NCBI RefSeq assembly: GCF_018100925.1
Contig: NZ_JAGJEH010000012.1
Span: forward strand, 1-64,000
DNA from: Pseudoalteromonas luteoviolacea
GTDB taxonomy: Bacteria > Pseudomonadota > Gammaproteobacteria > Enterobacterales > Alteromonadaceae
Length of the DNA stretch: 64,000 nucleotides
Direction: 5' to 3'
The first letter of the stretch is position 1. The number at the start of each line of letters is the position of its first letter. Both the position numbers and the translations under genes were made by a program. The notes beneath the pieces were generated by a model, which saw only the letters and a program-made list of their open reading frames with translations, did no database searches and was not told where the DNA came from. This document shows positions 15,865 through 24,769 of this stretch, in pieces.

Positions 15865-17087
15865 TGAAGCGTGTTGTTGTTACAGGCATGTCTGCGATCA
15901 CTGCTCTAGGTCAAGATTGGGAAAGTTTTAAAGCCAATCTGCAAAATGGCCAAAGTGCGATTAAGCAGATGCCTGAATGGGCAGAAGTTGCTGAATTAAA
16001 CACTCAAGTTGCAGCTCCTGTTGAAGACTTTGAAAAGCCAAAACACTATAAACGTAAAATGATCCGTTCTATGGGCCGTGTTGCATTGATGTCAACGGTT
16101 GCCACAGAAAAGGCGCTGGCACAAGCTGGGTTGTTGCAACACGAAAGCTTGACCAATGGCGACACAGGTGTTTCTTATGGTTCATCTTCTGGCTCGACTG
16201 CTCCGACCGTTGAATTTGGCAAGTTATTGAGTAACAAAGACATGTCAGGTATCACCGCGACAAGCTATATCCAAATGATGGCACATACAACAGCGGTTAA
16301 TATCGGAGTATTCTTTGGTGCTAAAGGCCGAGTTGTGACAACAAGTTCGGCATGTACATCCGGTTCACAGGGAATTGGTTATGCTTACGAAGCAATACAG
16401 TCTGGACGTCAAAAGGTTATGATTGCTGGTGGTGCAGAGGAGTTATGTGTCTCTGGTGCCGCTGTATTTGACACTTTATATGCAACTTCAACAAAACTTG
16501 CGCCAGAAAATACACCTCGACCATTTGACAAAGCCAGAGACGGTTTAGTGATAGGTGAAGGGGCAGGTACACTTATTCTTGAAGAGCTAGAGTTTGCCAA
16601 AGCAAGGGGGGCCACTATACTCGCTGAAGTAGTTGGTTTTGGTACTAATTCAGATGGTCAGCATATTACTCAACCGACGTCGGTGACAATGGAAGAGGCG
16701 ATGCGTTTAGCTTTGCGGGATGCACAATTACAACCAGAACAGATCAGCTATGTGAATGCCCATGGTACAGCAACAGATCGCGGAGATATTGCAGAGTCAC
16801 ATGCGACATTTTCAGTATTTGGTGAAAAGCCAATTAGCTCGTTAAAGAGCTACCTAGGGCATACTCTAGGAGCGTGTGGAGCGATAGAAGCGTGGGCATG
16901 TATTAATATGCTTAATTCAAATTGGTGTGCACCCACACTTAACCTCACCGAAGTAGATCCAGAGTGTGCGCCACTGCACTATGTAACCGGTCAAGGTGAG
17001 CAAAGAAATATGGATTATGTAATGTCGAATAATTTTGCTTTTGGTGGAATTAATACTTCTTTGATCTTTAAAAAATACAACGCCTAG
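15864..17087 (+). CDS. apeR: Beta-ketoacyl-ACP synthase, second KS of APE cluster
   Basis: This 407-residue FabF-type ketosynthase has Cys164 (SSACTSGSQG), His300 (NAHGTATD) and His333 (YLGHTLGACG). It is the last gene of the aryl polyene cluster. By position it matches ApeR, which forms a homodimer and is thought to run an early condensation on the aryl starter, while the KS/CLF pair does the later ones. It differs clearly from the ketosynthase at 13516, so it is not a recent copy. A hairpin follows 23 bases after its stop, before a convergent gene. Confidence 0.85.
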   Translation: MKRVVVTGMSAITALGQDWESFKANLQNGQSAIKQMPEWAEVAELNTQVAAPVEDFEKPKHYKRKMIRSMGRVALMSTVATEKALAQAGLLQHESLTNGDTGVSYGSSSGSTAPTVEFGKLLSNKDMSGITATSYIQMMAHTTAVNIGVFFGAKGRVVTTSSACTSGSQGIGYAYEAIQSGRQKVMIAGGAEELCVSGAAVFDTLYATSTKLAPENTPRPFDKARDGLVIGEGAGTLILEELEFAKARGATILAEVVGFGTNSDGQHITQPTSVTMEEAMRLALRDAQLQPEQISYVNAHGTATDRGDIAESHATFSVFGEKPISSLKSYLGHTLGACGAIEAWACINMLNSNWCAPTLNLTEVDPECAPLHYVTGQGEQRNMDYVMSNNFAFGGINTSLIFKKYNA

Positions 17088-17109
17088 TTAGTCAGCACCT
17101 CTCAGGTAT

Positions 17110-17139
17110 AGCCCGTGCAATCGCATTTATACACGGGCT
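17110..17139. terminator. Candidate bidirectional terminator between convergent genes
   Basis: AGCCCGTG (17110-17117) pairs with CACGGGCT (17132-17139) around a 14-base loop, in the gap between the end of the aryl polyene operon and the convergent VWA gene. The stem is G+C-rich, but neither side has a strong T tract, so termination may be weak or may need Rho. Confidence 0.45.
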
Positions 17140-17161
17140 CTCCAATGTAAAACTACAATTG

Positions 17162-18346
17162 TTATGTCAGCGTTTTTACAGCTTGAGTAATACCTTCCAA
17201 TGTCAGTGGGTACATCCTTCTCTCCATGAGCCCATCAATTTGCTCAATAGACTGATAATAATTCCAATAGTTTTTTGGCTGCGGGTTTAGCCAAGCGACT
17301 TTGTCAAAGTGGTCGGTAAGGCGTTGCAACCAAACACGGCCAGGCTCTTGATTCCAATGCTCGACACTTCCACCTGGGTAGGTGATTTCATACGGGCCCA
17401 TCGTTGCATCACCTACAAATATTAAGCGGTAATCTTTGCCGAATTTATTAATGAGCTGGTAGGTGTCAAGCAGTGAGTCGTTTAATCGTTCATTATCTTT
17501 CCAAACATGCTCATATACACAGTTGTGAAAATAGAAAAACTCTAAGTGTTTAAACTCGCTGTGAGCAGCACTAAAAAGCTGTTCGCAAATTTGGATATGA
17601 TCGTCCATCGAACCGCCAATATCAAACAACATGAGAACGCTGATGGCATTGTGTCTTTGCGGTGCCATCTTAACATCTAAGAGTCCGCCTTGTTTTGCTG
17701 TCGCTTCAATCGTATTGTTTAAATCAAGCTCCTCCCCCTCATGACTGTGAGCAAACTTTCTCAGTTGTTTAATTGCTAGCTTCATATTTCGGGTACTGAG
17801 ATCTGCGTCTTTATCGAGGTTTTTGTATTGTCGTTTGTCCCACACTTTCACCGCTTTTCGGTGGCGGCTCTCATGTTGACCAATACGAACTCCTTCGGGG
17901 TTATATCCGTATGCCCCAAATGGAGATGTGCCACCAGTACCGACCCATTTGTTGCCACCAGCGTGTCTTTTTTGCTGCTCTTCAAGGCGGTTCTTAAGTG
18001 CTTCCATAAGCTTATCTAAACCACCTAAGGCTTTGAGCTTGGCTTTTTCTTCATCGCTAAGGTGTTTCTCGAACTCTTTTCTCAACCAGTCTGCGGGCAA
18101 GGCTTGTTGTTGAAGTGCATTGGCAATATTTACTTGCTCTACACCTTGGAAGTAGTCAGCAAACGCGCGATCGAACTTATCAAATAAGGTTTCGTCCTTT
18201 ACGAAGATGACCTTACTAAGTGTATAAAAGTCATCGAGGCTGCCAAAACATAGCCCTTTCTCAAGCGCGGCTAAGCAATCTAACAACTCTCTTAGGCTTG
18301 CTTTAATACCGTGCCGTCTCAGAGTAAACAGGAACTCGATGAGCAT
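17162..18346 (-). CDS. VWA domain protein, CoxE-like
   Basis: The 394-residue protein has an N-terminal CoxE-like helical part and a C-terminal von Willebrand factor A region. The metal-binding MIDAS motif, normally DxSxS, reads DIGGSMD, with the first serine replaced by glycine, as is common in this branch. Its start overlaps the stop of the MoxR-like ATPase gene (TAATG), so the two form one unit. Such MoxR/VWA pairs act as chaperone-like ATPase systems that insert metal or remodel target proteins; the target here is unknown. The middle segment (about residues 120-170) is charged and G-rich. Confidence 0.8.
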   Translation of the reverse strand: MLIEFLFTLRRHGIKASLRELLDCLAALEKGLCFGSLDDFYTLSKVIFVKDETLFDKFDRAFADYFQGVEQVNIANALQQQALPADWLRKEFEKHLSDEEKAKLKALGGLDKLMEALKNRLEEQQKRHAGGNKWVGTGGTSPFGAYGYNPEGVRIGQHESRHRKAVKVWDKRQYKNLDKDADLSTRNMKLAIKQLRKFAHSHEGEELDLNNTIEATAKQGGLLDVKMAPQRHNAISVLMLFDIGGSMDDHIQICEQLFSAAHSEFKHLEFFYFHNCVYEHVWKDNERLNDSLLDTYQLINKFGKDYRLIFVGDATMGPYEITYPGGSVEHWNQEPGRVWLQRLTDHFDKVAWLNPQPKNYWNYYQSIEQIDGLMERRMYPLTLEGITQAVKTLT

Positions 18347-19179
18347 TATCTTTTACTCATAAATGCGAGTTTTTCAATTAAGGTGACATCTTGCTCATTT
18401 TTCAACAAAGCGCCAAATAAAGGCATCAGGCCACCTTGATGTGTCTTATCATGCAGTGTTGCTGCGTCAATATCTTCAGCAAGGAGTAACTTTAGCCAGT
18501 CTAATAGCTCACTGGTGCTGGGCTTTTTCTTTAGGCCTCTAATGTCTCGTAAATTGAAGAATACTTCCAATGCTTGATTTAACAACGTTGTTTTTAAATT
18601 TGGAAAATGGACATCCACAATGGCTTTCATTTCTTCAAGTGATGGAAAATCGATGTAATGGAAGAAGCATCTGCGCAAAAACGCGTCGGGCAGCTCTTTT
18701 TCGTTATTTGACGTAATGATGACGATAGGTCGAATATCTGCTTTTACCTGCTGCTGTGTTTCATAGACATGAAACTCCATTTTATCGAGTTCGAGCAGGA
18801 GGTCATTTGGAAACTCGATGTCGGCTTTGTCTATTTCATCGATGAGCAGAACTGGGCGTTTTTTTGCCGAAAATGCCTGCCACAATTTCCCCTTTATGAT
18901 GTAGTTATTGACATCATGAACACGTTCATCGCCCAATTGGCTATCGCGCAGACGCGAGACTGCGTCGTATTCATAGAGGCCCTGCTGAGCTTTGGTTGTA
19001 GACTTGATGTGCCATTGAATCAATTCGGTGTCTAAACTTTGTGCTAGCTCTTCTGCTAACAGAGTTTTACCTGTACCAGGTTCACCTTTGATAAGCAGTG
19101 GTTTCTCCAAAAGAATGGCAGCATTAACCGCCTGCTGTAGTGCCGCTGTCGCGATATATGTACTTGTGCCTTTGAACAT
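18346..19179 (-). CDS. MoxR-type AAA ATPase
   Basis: This 277-residue AAA+ ATPase of the MoxR/CoxD group has Walker A GEPGTGKT (36-43), Walker B VLLIDEIDKAD, sensor-1 IITSNNEKELPDAFLRR with the arginine finger, and a short C-terminal helical lid. It should form a ring that uses ATP to remodel a client, together with the VWA partner encoded directly downstream. No client or cofactor gene stands beside the pair, so the role is open. The start ATG at 19179 is the first in frame. Confidence 0.85.
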   Translation of the reverse strand: MFKGTSTYIATAALQQAVNAAILLEKPLLIKGEPGTGKTLLAEELAQSLDTELIQWHIKSTTKAQQGLYEYDAVSRLRDSQLGDERVHDVNNYIIKGKLWQAFSAKKRPVLLIDEIDKADIEFPNDLLLELDKMEFHVYETQQQVKADIRPIVIITSNNEKELPDAFLRRCFFHYIDFPSLEEMKAIVDVHFPNLKTTLLNQALEVFFNLRDIRGLKKKPSTSELLDWLKLLLAEDIDAATLHDKTHQGGLMPLFGALLKNEQDVTLIEKLAFMSKR

Positions 19180-19244
19180 TATTTATTGTGGTCTGAGGAG
19201 ATCATGGTATCAGTTTGCCACACTTCTGTTTTCACTATCAAATT

Positions 19245-19466
19245 TCATTCTTCACGTACAAATTGAAATCTAGGCTGTGTTTCGCCATCGACAATGACAT
19301 TTTCAATAAACATGCTAAGTGGCCTTGCCCAGTGGTCATAGTTTCCATATAGAGTTTGATAGATCACAAGGGGTTCTTCGCTTTCACTGTGGGTTGCAAC
19401 AAACAACACTTGGTATTCTTTACCCTTGTAATGTCGGTATATCCCTTTTTTAACTTGGTTAGGCAT
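19245..19466 (-). CDS. DUF1653 family small protein
   Basis: The 73-residue soluble protein matches the DUF1653 family: it starts with a KKGIYRHYKGKEY-like segment and has the conserved YQTLYGNYDHWARP centre and FxExV pattern. The fold is probably a small beta-barrel, and the function is unknown. It sits alone between the MoxR gene (same strand, 65 bases downstream) and a divergent DUF2947 gene. Confidence 0.75.
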   Translation of the reverse strand: MPNQVKKGIYRHYKGKEYQVLFVATHSESEEPLVIYQTLYGNYDHWARPLSMFIENVIVDGETQPRFQFVREE

Positions 19467-19553
19467 TGTTGAGTCCTCATATGACTGGGTATAATTGGCT
19501 TATTCAATAGCGAGAGAGTATGCTCGTTTATCTATGAAATAAGGTTTTAATAC

Positions 19554-20036
19554 ATGAATTATATTGCGCTTGGCGATTTCAAGAAAGCATGGGTTTTTAG
19601 ACATAAGGACCTCCCGATTGACGAGTTGGATTTGGCCCAAATAAAACCTATGACGGCACAGCGCGCTGCTGTTCTTTGGAGCACAATGGTTAGCCGGGAG
19701 CAAGATCATCCTGACTTTTTTACCCCCACTGATTGGGCTGGTAAAGAAGATAATTGGGAGGAGGTTGTCGATTGGGAGGGCAAGTGGGAGGAAGGTGAGC
19801 CACTATTACCTTCTGAGATCACAGAATATTTGCAGTGGGAAGACAATACAACCGTTTATTTTTGCTTGTCGAGAGATCATGTTATTGAGACACAGTTTGG
19901 AGTGTTCAAACGCTGCTGGCAAAACTTTATGTTTTTAGTCGATGGCAGTTTGTTACTCGGTAAAAAACGTGATGCGGCTGTACAGTTTTTAGAGTCAGGT
20001 GAAGCAAAGCTTGGGCAGCGACCTAAAGGAAATTAA
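19554..20036 (+). CDS. DUF2947 family protein
   Basis: The 160-residue soluble protein matches the DUF2947 family of gammaproteobacteria, with many Trp residues (for example near residues 40-75) and an acidic middle. No enzyme motif or signal peptide is visible and the function is unknown. It is transcribed away from the DUF1653 gene. The first ATG is used. Confidence 0.7.
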   Translation: MNYIALGDFKKAWVFRHKDLPIDELDLAQIKPMTAQRAAVLWSTMVSREQDHPDFFTPTDWAGKEDNWEEVVDWEGKWEEGEPLLPSEITEYLQWEDNTTVYFCLSRDHVIETQFGVFKRCWQNFMFLVDGSLLLGKKRDAAVQFLESGEAKLGQRPKGN

Positions 20037-20115
20037 ATCATCGCCTTGTTATTTTGCTGGATTGGCTGTATTTAGAAGTGATGCCATGATATAAAATCCT
20101 CATATAGGAGGGGCT

Positions 20116-20745
20116 TTGGAAGAGTGTAACACTAGCAAGCAGCAAACAACGATCTGGCAAGATGAGGCTTCACGGCTTGTCTTTGCAGAGCTTGTTAATG
20201 TGTTTTATACAAGAGAAATCAACACTCTGTCCAATGAGTCTGATCCGGGAAGGCTAAAAAGATTGCTTGCAAGCTTACCCTACTATGTAGAGCGGGCTGC
20301 AACGCACATTGTATTGGGTGAAGTTCCATTGCAATTAGACAGCCACAATGGTTGCTGGGTTGCGTCCCAGAAAAAAATACCATCACAAGAGCAAACAGTG
20401 GTGCAACGGTACTATGAGCAGCATGCAGAAGTTGGGCTGGTTGTACCTGTGATGTTGACGGTAGAACATGAGACGCGACTCTGCATTGACATGATTGATC
20501 AAATAAAGCCTTCGCAAATTCACTGCAATCAGTATGGATGGTTTGAGCTTTCAGGGAGTGGTGAAGAGGATAAAAACGCCTCTTTATTGAAGCCAAGTAA
20601 AGCTTTAATGACGGCAGCCTGTTGTGGTCACCGTTGGCAATATCATAAAATAGCAACTCCGAGATTACTTGGCCTAAGAGAGATGCTACTGGCTAGCAGC
20701 ATTAATTGGCGCAATGTAACGAAAAAGAAAATAGTATCTAGTTAA
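20116..20745 (+). CDS. Unrecognised soluble protein, 209 residues
   Basis: No family is recognised. The protein is soluble, without signal peptide or membrane segment, with several Cys and His residues (for example TAACCGHRW near residue 173) that could bind a metal, though no standard motif is seen. The start codon is TTG 20116, well supported by AGGAGG at 20106-20111. A 145-residue open frame lies on the opposite strand inside it, but has no good ribosome binding site. It lies between the DUF2947 gene and ftsB, the place where many gammaproteobacteria carry eno. Confidence 0.6.
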   Translation: MEECNTSKQQTTIWQDEASRLVFAELVNVFYTREINTLSNESDPGRLKRLLASLPYYVERAATHIVLGEVPLQLDSHNGCWVASQKKIPSQEQTVVQRYYEQHAEVGLVVPVMLTVEHETRLCIDMIDQIKPSQIHCNQYGWFELSGSGEEDKNASLLKPSKALMTAACCGHRWQYHKIATPRLLGLREMLLASSINWRNVTKKKIVSS

Positions 20746-20798
20746 CACTCTCGCAATTGGCGACATGACTACAGCGTTTATATATTAGGGTATGTTTT

Positions 20799-21083
20799 AT
20801 GCGTTTATTTCAATTAGCGCTGTTTTGCCTATGTGCTTACATTCAATATAAGCTATGGTTTGGTCATCATGGCTTGCAAGACTATAGAAGAATAACTGAG
20901 ACAGTAAGTACTCACCAACAGATGAACGCTGAACTACTCAAAAGAAATAAATTACTGAAAGCGGATATTGAGGATCTCAAGTTGGGTTTGGAGGGTGTGG
21001 AAGAGCGCGCGCGCCATGAGTTGGGTATGATCAAACCTGATGAAACTTTTATCCGTGTATTACCAAAGAAGCACTATGAATAA
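20799..21083 (+). CDS. ftsB: Cell division protein FtsB
   Basis: The 94-residue single-pass inner-membrane protein has an N-terminal membrane segment (about residues 3-20) followed by a periplasmic coiled coil (about 30-70) and the ERARHELGMIKPDE end typical of FtsB. It joins FtsL and FtsQ in the divisome and helps activate septal peptidoglycan synthesis. Its stop overlaps the start of ispD, the usual ftsB-ispD-ispF order. TAGGG lies 9 bases before ATG 20799. Confidence 0.93.
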   Translation: MRLFQLALFCLCAYIQYKLWFGHHGLQDYRRITETVSTHQQMNAELLKRNKLLKADIEDLKLGLEGVEERARHELGMIKPDETFIRVLPKKHYE

Positions 21084-21771
21084 AGCAATATCATTAGCGG
21101 CAGTTGTCCCTGCGGCCGGTATAGGCTCCAGAATGGGGCTAAACCATCCAAAACAGTATTTGAAAATCGGTGACAAGACCATCTTAGAGCATACATTGAG
21201 CAAGTTGTCGCAAGTCGACACTATTAATCAAATAATTGTTGCTGTTAGTGATGAAGATGGTTATTTCGAGAATTTAAACTTGGATAATTTGAATGTTACT
21301 CGAGTATCTGGGGGAAAAGAGCGCGCTGATTCTGTGCTCAATGCTCTCAAATCGTTGCGAAGTAACCCACCAGAGTGGGTGTTGGTGCATGATGCAGCCA
21401 GACCACTAGTTGATATTGCCGATATCGACAACTTGATTTCTAGCTGCATTAATGCGGGAGAAGGTGGCATATTAGCCTGTCGGGTTAAGGACACAATTAA
21501 AAAAGGTAACACACACAGTGAACACACAGTACCAAGAGATCTGCTGTGGCAGGCCTTGACACCCCAGTTATTTCCTTATCGGGCACTGTTGCAGTCATTG
21601 GAAAGTGCCCTAGAAGACGGTGCGTTGATAACTGATGAAGCGTCTGCAATGGAAAGAGCAAATCAGCCTGTTCAGTTAGTCTGCGGGCGCTCCGACAATA
21701 TAAAAATTACCACTCCAGAAGATCATGCGCTGGCATGTTTCTTAATGGAACAACAGCAAAAGAGTATTTAG
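21076..21771 (+). CDS. ispD: 2-C-methyl-D-erythritol 4-phosphate cytidylyltransferase
   Basis: IspD forms CDP-methylerythritol from MEP and CTP in the non-mevalonate isoprenoid pathway. The 231-residue protein has the CTP-binding AVVPAAGIGSRMG motif near the N-terminus, VHDAARPL in the middle and a DIKITTPED-like end (NIKITTPED). The open frame reaches back to ATG 21040 inside ftsB, but ATG 21076 gives the normal family N-terminus and an eight-base overlap. ispF follows one base after the stop. Confidence 0.95.
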   Translation: MNKAISLAAVVPAAGIGSRMGLNHPKQYLKIGDKTILEHTLSKLSQVDTINQIIVAVSDEDGYFENLNLDNLNVTRVSGGKERADSVLNALKSLRSNPPEWVLVHDAARPLVDIADIDNLISSCINAGEGGILACRVKDTIKKGNTHSEHTVPRDLLWQALTPQLFPYRALLQSLESALEDGALITDEASAMERANQPVQLVCGRSDNIKITTPEDHALACFLMEQQQKSI

Positions 21772-21772
21772 T

Positions 21773-22249
21773 ATGTTTAGAATTGGTCATGGCTTTGATG
21801 TACACAAATTTGGCGGTCAGGGGCCTCTGGTAATTTGTGGAGAAAAAATAGAGTTTGAACAAGGCTTTATTGCACACTCTGATGGTGATGTAGCAGTACA
21901 CGCCCTGTGTGATGCATTGTTGGGGGCACTTGCCCTTGGTGATATCGGCAAGCATTTTCCTGATACTGACGATGAGTTTGAAAATATTGATAGCCGTATT
22001 CTTTTACGAAGAGTGATTGAGCAAGTGGCGACTAAAGGTTATAAAGTGGGAAATTTGGATGTAACCATTGTTGCTCAAGCCCCTAAAATGCGACCCCATA
22101 TTGACGCCATGAGAGCCAATTTGGCTTCAGACTGTCAAATTGAATTAGAACAAGTCAATGTTAAGGCAACCACAACTGAAAAGCTCGGTTTTGAGGGGCG
22201 CAAAGAAGGTATTTCAAGCCACGCCGTTGTGTTACTTTTTAAGGTGTAG
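21773..22249 (+). CDS. ispF: 2-C-methyl-D-erythritol 2,4-cyclodiphosphate synthase
   Basis: IspF (158 residues) cyclises CDP-methylerythritol phosphate to MEcPP with loss of CMP. The zinc ligands lie in GHGFDVH (5-11, Asp and His) and at the later His of the AHSDGDV motif. The C-terminal TTTEKLGFEGRKEGI motif is complete. It begins one base after ispD and is followed four bases later by truD, so these genes form one transcript. Confidence 0.96.
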   Translation: MFRIGHGFDVHKFGGQGPLVICGEKIEFEQGFIAHSDGDVAVHALCDALLGALALGDIGKHFPDTDDEFENIDSRILLRRVIEQVATKGYKVGNLDVTIVAQAPKMRPHIDAMRANLASDCQIELEQVNVKATTTEKLGFEGRKEGISSHAVVLLFKV

Positions 22250-22253
22250 ATAA

Positions 22254-23303
22254 GTGGTTGATGTTATTGCTTCTTTAAACTACCTCTACGGTAAGCCGCA
22301 ATCTCAAGGCGACTTCAAACAAAATCCAGAGGATTTTGTCGTAGAAGAAGAACTTGATATTGAATTTACAGGTGAGGGCGAGCACGTATGCTTGCAAATC
22401 ATCAAACGTGGTGAAAATACAGCTTATCTAGCTAAGCAAATTGCTAAGTTTGCAGGCGTTGCACCTCGGGACGTCAGTTATGCAGGGTTAAAAGATCGTC
22501 ACGGAGTATGCACACAGTGGTTTAGTGTGCCTGTACCAATTAAAAAGCATATAGACTTTTCGCAGCTAAACTCTGACTCCATGGTGGTCATCAATCAAAT
22601 ACGACACAATCGGAAATTGAAAACAGGCTGCCACAAAGGCAACCGATTCGTGATCACCTTGCGAAACGTCACCAATCATTTAGACGTATTATCTCGCATT
22701 AATGCCGTTAGACAAGGCGTGCCAAATTATTTTGCCGAGCAACGTTTTGGGCATGATGGTCATAATTTGACTATGGCTGAGCGTCTTTTTTCAGGCGAGC
22801 AGATTAGAGATAAAAAACTGCGTGGTATTGTGATTTCAGCTGCTAGATCATACATTTTTAATCAGATTGTCTCTAATAGAGTTAAAGAGCATGGCCTCGC
22901 TAAAACTTGGCAAAGAGAAGTTTTCTTACTCTCTGGGAGTAATGCTTTTTTTGAGGACGATCTAAATGACGAAATTGTAGAACGATTGAGCCAAGGCGAT
23001 ATTTTATTGTCTGCTCCCCTAGTTGGTAAAGGTGAAAAAGGGCTTACAGAGGTTGAGCGAATTTGGCTTGAAGAATTTGCAGATTGGCACCAAGGTCTTG
23101 CGTCACTAGGTTTGAAAAATGAACGCCGAAGCTTGAGAGTCGTACCTAAAGATTTGCAAGTCAAAACAATCGACCCTAAAACACTGCAATTGAACTTTGA
23201 GCTGCCAAAAGGGTGTTACGCTACATCAGTACTCAGGGAGCTTATCGAACACAAAGATGTAAGTTTGATTGAAAAGCCACAGAATGGAGAACTAGAAACG
23301 TGA
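22254..23303 (+). CDS. truD: tRNA pseudouridine(13) synthase TruD
   Basis: TruD converts uridine 13 of tRNA-Glu to pseudouridine. The 349-residue length equals the E. coli enzyme. The catalytic aspartate lies in the AGLKDRHG motif near residue 81, followed by NRFVITLRN and NYFAEQRFG motifs of the family; the TRUD insertion domain occupies the middle. The start is GTG 22254. The stop overlaps surE by four bases. Confidence 0.95.
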   Translation: MVDVIASLNYLYGKPQSQGDFKQNPEDFVVEEELDIEFTGEGEHVCLQIIKRGENTAYLAKQIAKFAGVAPRDVSYAGLKDRHGVCTQWFSVPVPIKKHIDFSQLNSDSMVVINQIRHNRKLKTGCHKGNRFVITLRNVTNHLDVLSRINAVRQGVPNYFAEQRFGHDGHNLTMAERLFSGEQIRDKKLRGIVISAARSYIFNQIVSNRVKEHGLAKTWQREVFLLSGSNAFFEDDLNDEIVERLSQGDILLSAPLVGKGEKGLTEVERIWLEEFADWHQGLASLGLKNERRSLRVVPKDLQVKTIDPKTLQLNFELPKGCYATSVLRELIEHKDVSLIEKPQNGELET

Positions 23304-24049
23304 AAATACTGCTGAGCAATGATGACGGCGTAAGTGCTAAAGGTATTGAAGTGCTTTTCAGAGCATTAAGTGAACTTGCGGACGTAACTGTAGTAGCACC
23401 AGATCGAAATTGTAGTGGTGCAAGTAACTCGCTGACTCTTTTGAATCCGTTACGTACAACGACATTAGACAATGGTTTTATTTCTGTGAATGGAACACCA
23501 ACAGATTGTGTTCATTTGGGTGTCAATCAGTTACTTACAGATCCCCCTGATCTTGTCGTAGCTGGCATTAACAATGGTGCAAACTTGGGAGATGACACCT
23601 TGTACTCTGGAACTGTTGCCGCAGCCGCCGAAGGGCGACATTTAGGTTTACCAGCGATTGCTGTATCCCTTTGCTCAAAACAGGAGGCTCACTACGAAAC
23701 AGCAGCTGCTGTGACCTTGAAAATCATTAAAGCTTTGGGCAGCCATCCCTTACCCAAGGATCAAATTATTAATATCAATGTACCAGATATTCCATTGTCT
23801 GAACTGAAAGGCTTTAAGGTGACGCGTTTAGGCTCGCGACACAAAGCGGATACCATGACCAAACAAAGAGATCCATGGAACCGAGATATTTATTGGTATG
23901 GAACACTTGGAACTGAAAGTGATGCAGGGGAGGGGACTGATTTTTATGCTGTTAAACAAGGTTATGCGGCGATAACGCCTTTGACGGTTGATATGACGGC
24001 ACATGAGAGTCTTGAACGCCTAGCAACTTGGCTGTCTTCTCAGGAGTAA
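23300..24049 (+). CDS. surE: 5'-nucleotidase SurE
   Basis: SurE (249 residues) is a metal-dependent nucleoside monophosphatase used in stationary-phase survival. The N-terminal metal site ILLSNDDG (3-10) and the APDRNCSGASN and VAGINNGANLGDDTLYSGTVAA-type motifs are intact. The start is GTG 23300, overlapping the truD stop by four bases. The pcm gene starts just past its end, and nlpD and rpoS follow, the standard stress block. Confidence 0.95.
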   Translation: MKILLSNDDGVSAKGIEVLFRALSELADVTVVAPDRNCSGASNSLTLLNPLRTTTLDNGFISVNGTPTDCVHLGVNQLLTDPPDLVVAGINNGANLGDDTLYSGTVAAAAEGRHLGLPAIAVSLCSKQEAHYETAAAVTLKIIKALGSHPLPKDQIININVPDIPLSELKGFKVTRLGSRHKADTMTKQRDPWNRDIYWYGTLGTESDAGEGTDFYAVKQGYAAITPLTVDMTAHESLERLATWLSSQE

Positions 24050-24054
24050 CGGTT

Positions 24055-24693
24055 TTGCTGAACAACTACCAACGCAGTGCCAGTAAGCTCATTGAAAGCT
24101 TGAGATCGCAAGGTATACAAGATGATGCGGTTTTAAACATCATGGCTAATACTCCTAGGCATATATTTATCGACGATGTGCTAAAGCATAAATCGTACGA
24201 AAATACCGCACTACCGATAGGGCAAGGGCAGACTATTTCTCAACCCTATATAGTGGCCAAAATGACGGAAGTATTACGTCAACTCGGAATCCACGATAAA
24301 ATTCTCGAAGTGGGCACGGGATCTGGATATCAAACGGCGATTCTTGCACAGTTGTTCGACACCGTGTGCAGTATAGAGAGAATTAAAGCGTTACAGTGGC
24401 AGGCGAAAAGACGCCTACATCAACTCGATTTGTACAATGTTTCTATGAAACATGGGGACGGCTGGCAGGGGTGGGAATCTAAGGCGCCTTTCAGCGGTAT
24501 TATTGTCACTGCGGCTGCTGCAGTTGTTCCTGAGTCCTTGTTAGCCCAACTTGCAGAGGGAGGTGCAATGGTAATTCCGTTGGGAGTTGAAGAGCAAGTG
24601 TTAACCTTATTTACAAAGCAAAAAGGTCAAATAAAGCATCAGGCAATCGCCCCTGTTAGGTTTGTACCGCTTGTGGCTGGACCGATTACGTAA
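24055..24693 (+). CDS. pcm: Protein-L-isoaspartate O-methyltransferase
   Basis: Pcm repairs aged proteins by methylating L-isoaspartyl residues with S-adenosylmethionine. The 212-residue product has the PIGQGQTISQPY substrate motif, SAM-binding EVGTGSGYQTA, and the C-terminal VRFVPLV. The open frame runs back to TTG 24028 inside surE; TTG 24055 is preferred, since AGGAG at 24042-24046 is well placed and the length then fits the family (E. coli, 208). Both candidates are TTG. Confidence 0.93.
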   Translation: MLNNYQRSASKLIESLRSQGIQDDAVLNIMANTPRHIFIDDVLKHKSYENTALPIGQGQTISQPYIVAKMTEVLRQLGIHDKILEVGTGSGYQTAILAQLFDTVCSIERIKALQWQAKRRLHQLDLYNVSMKHGDGWQGWESKAPFSGIIVTAAAAVVPESLLAQLAEGGAMVIPLGVEEQVLTLFTKQKGQIKHQAIAPVRFVPLVAGPIT

Positions 24694-24769
24694 ATAAATG
24701 AGGAAAATTATTGGTAACCCTGATAAATTGATTTTTATTAGTGCTTTTAAGTACACATGCATGTAAGTA

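Noticed and set aside
20219..20656. 145-residue frame on the minus strand
   Set aside because: It lies inside the plus-strand gene at 20116, which has a strong ribosome binding site; the frame has no credible start signal.
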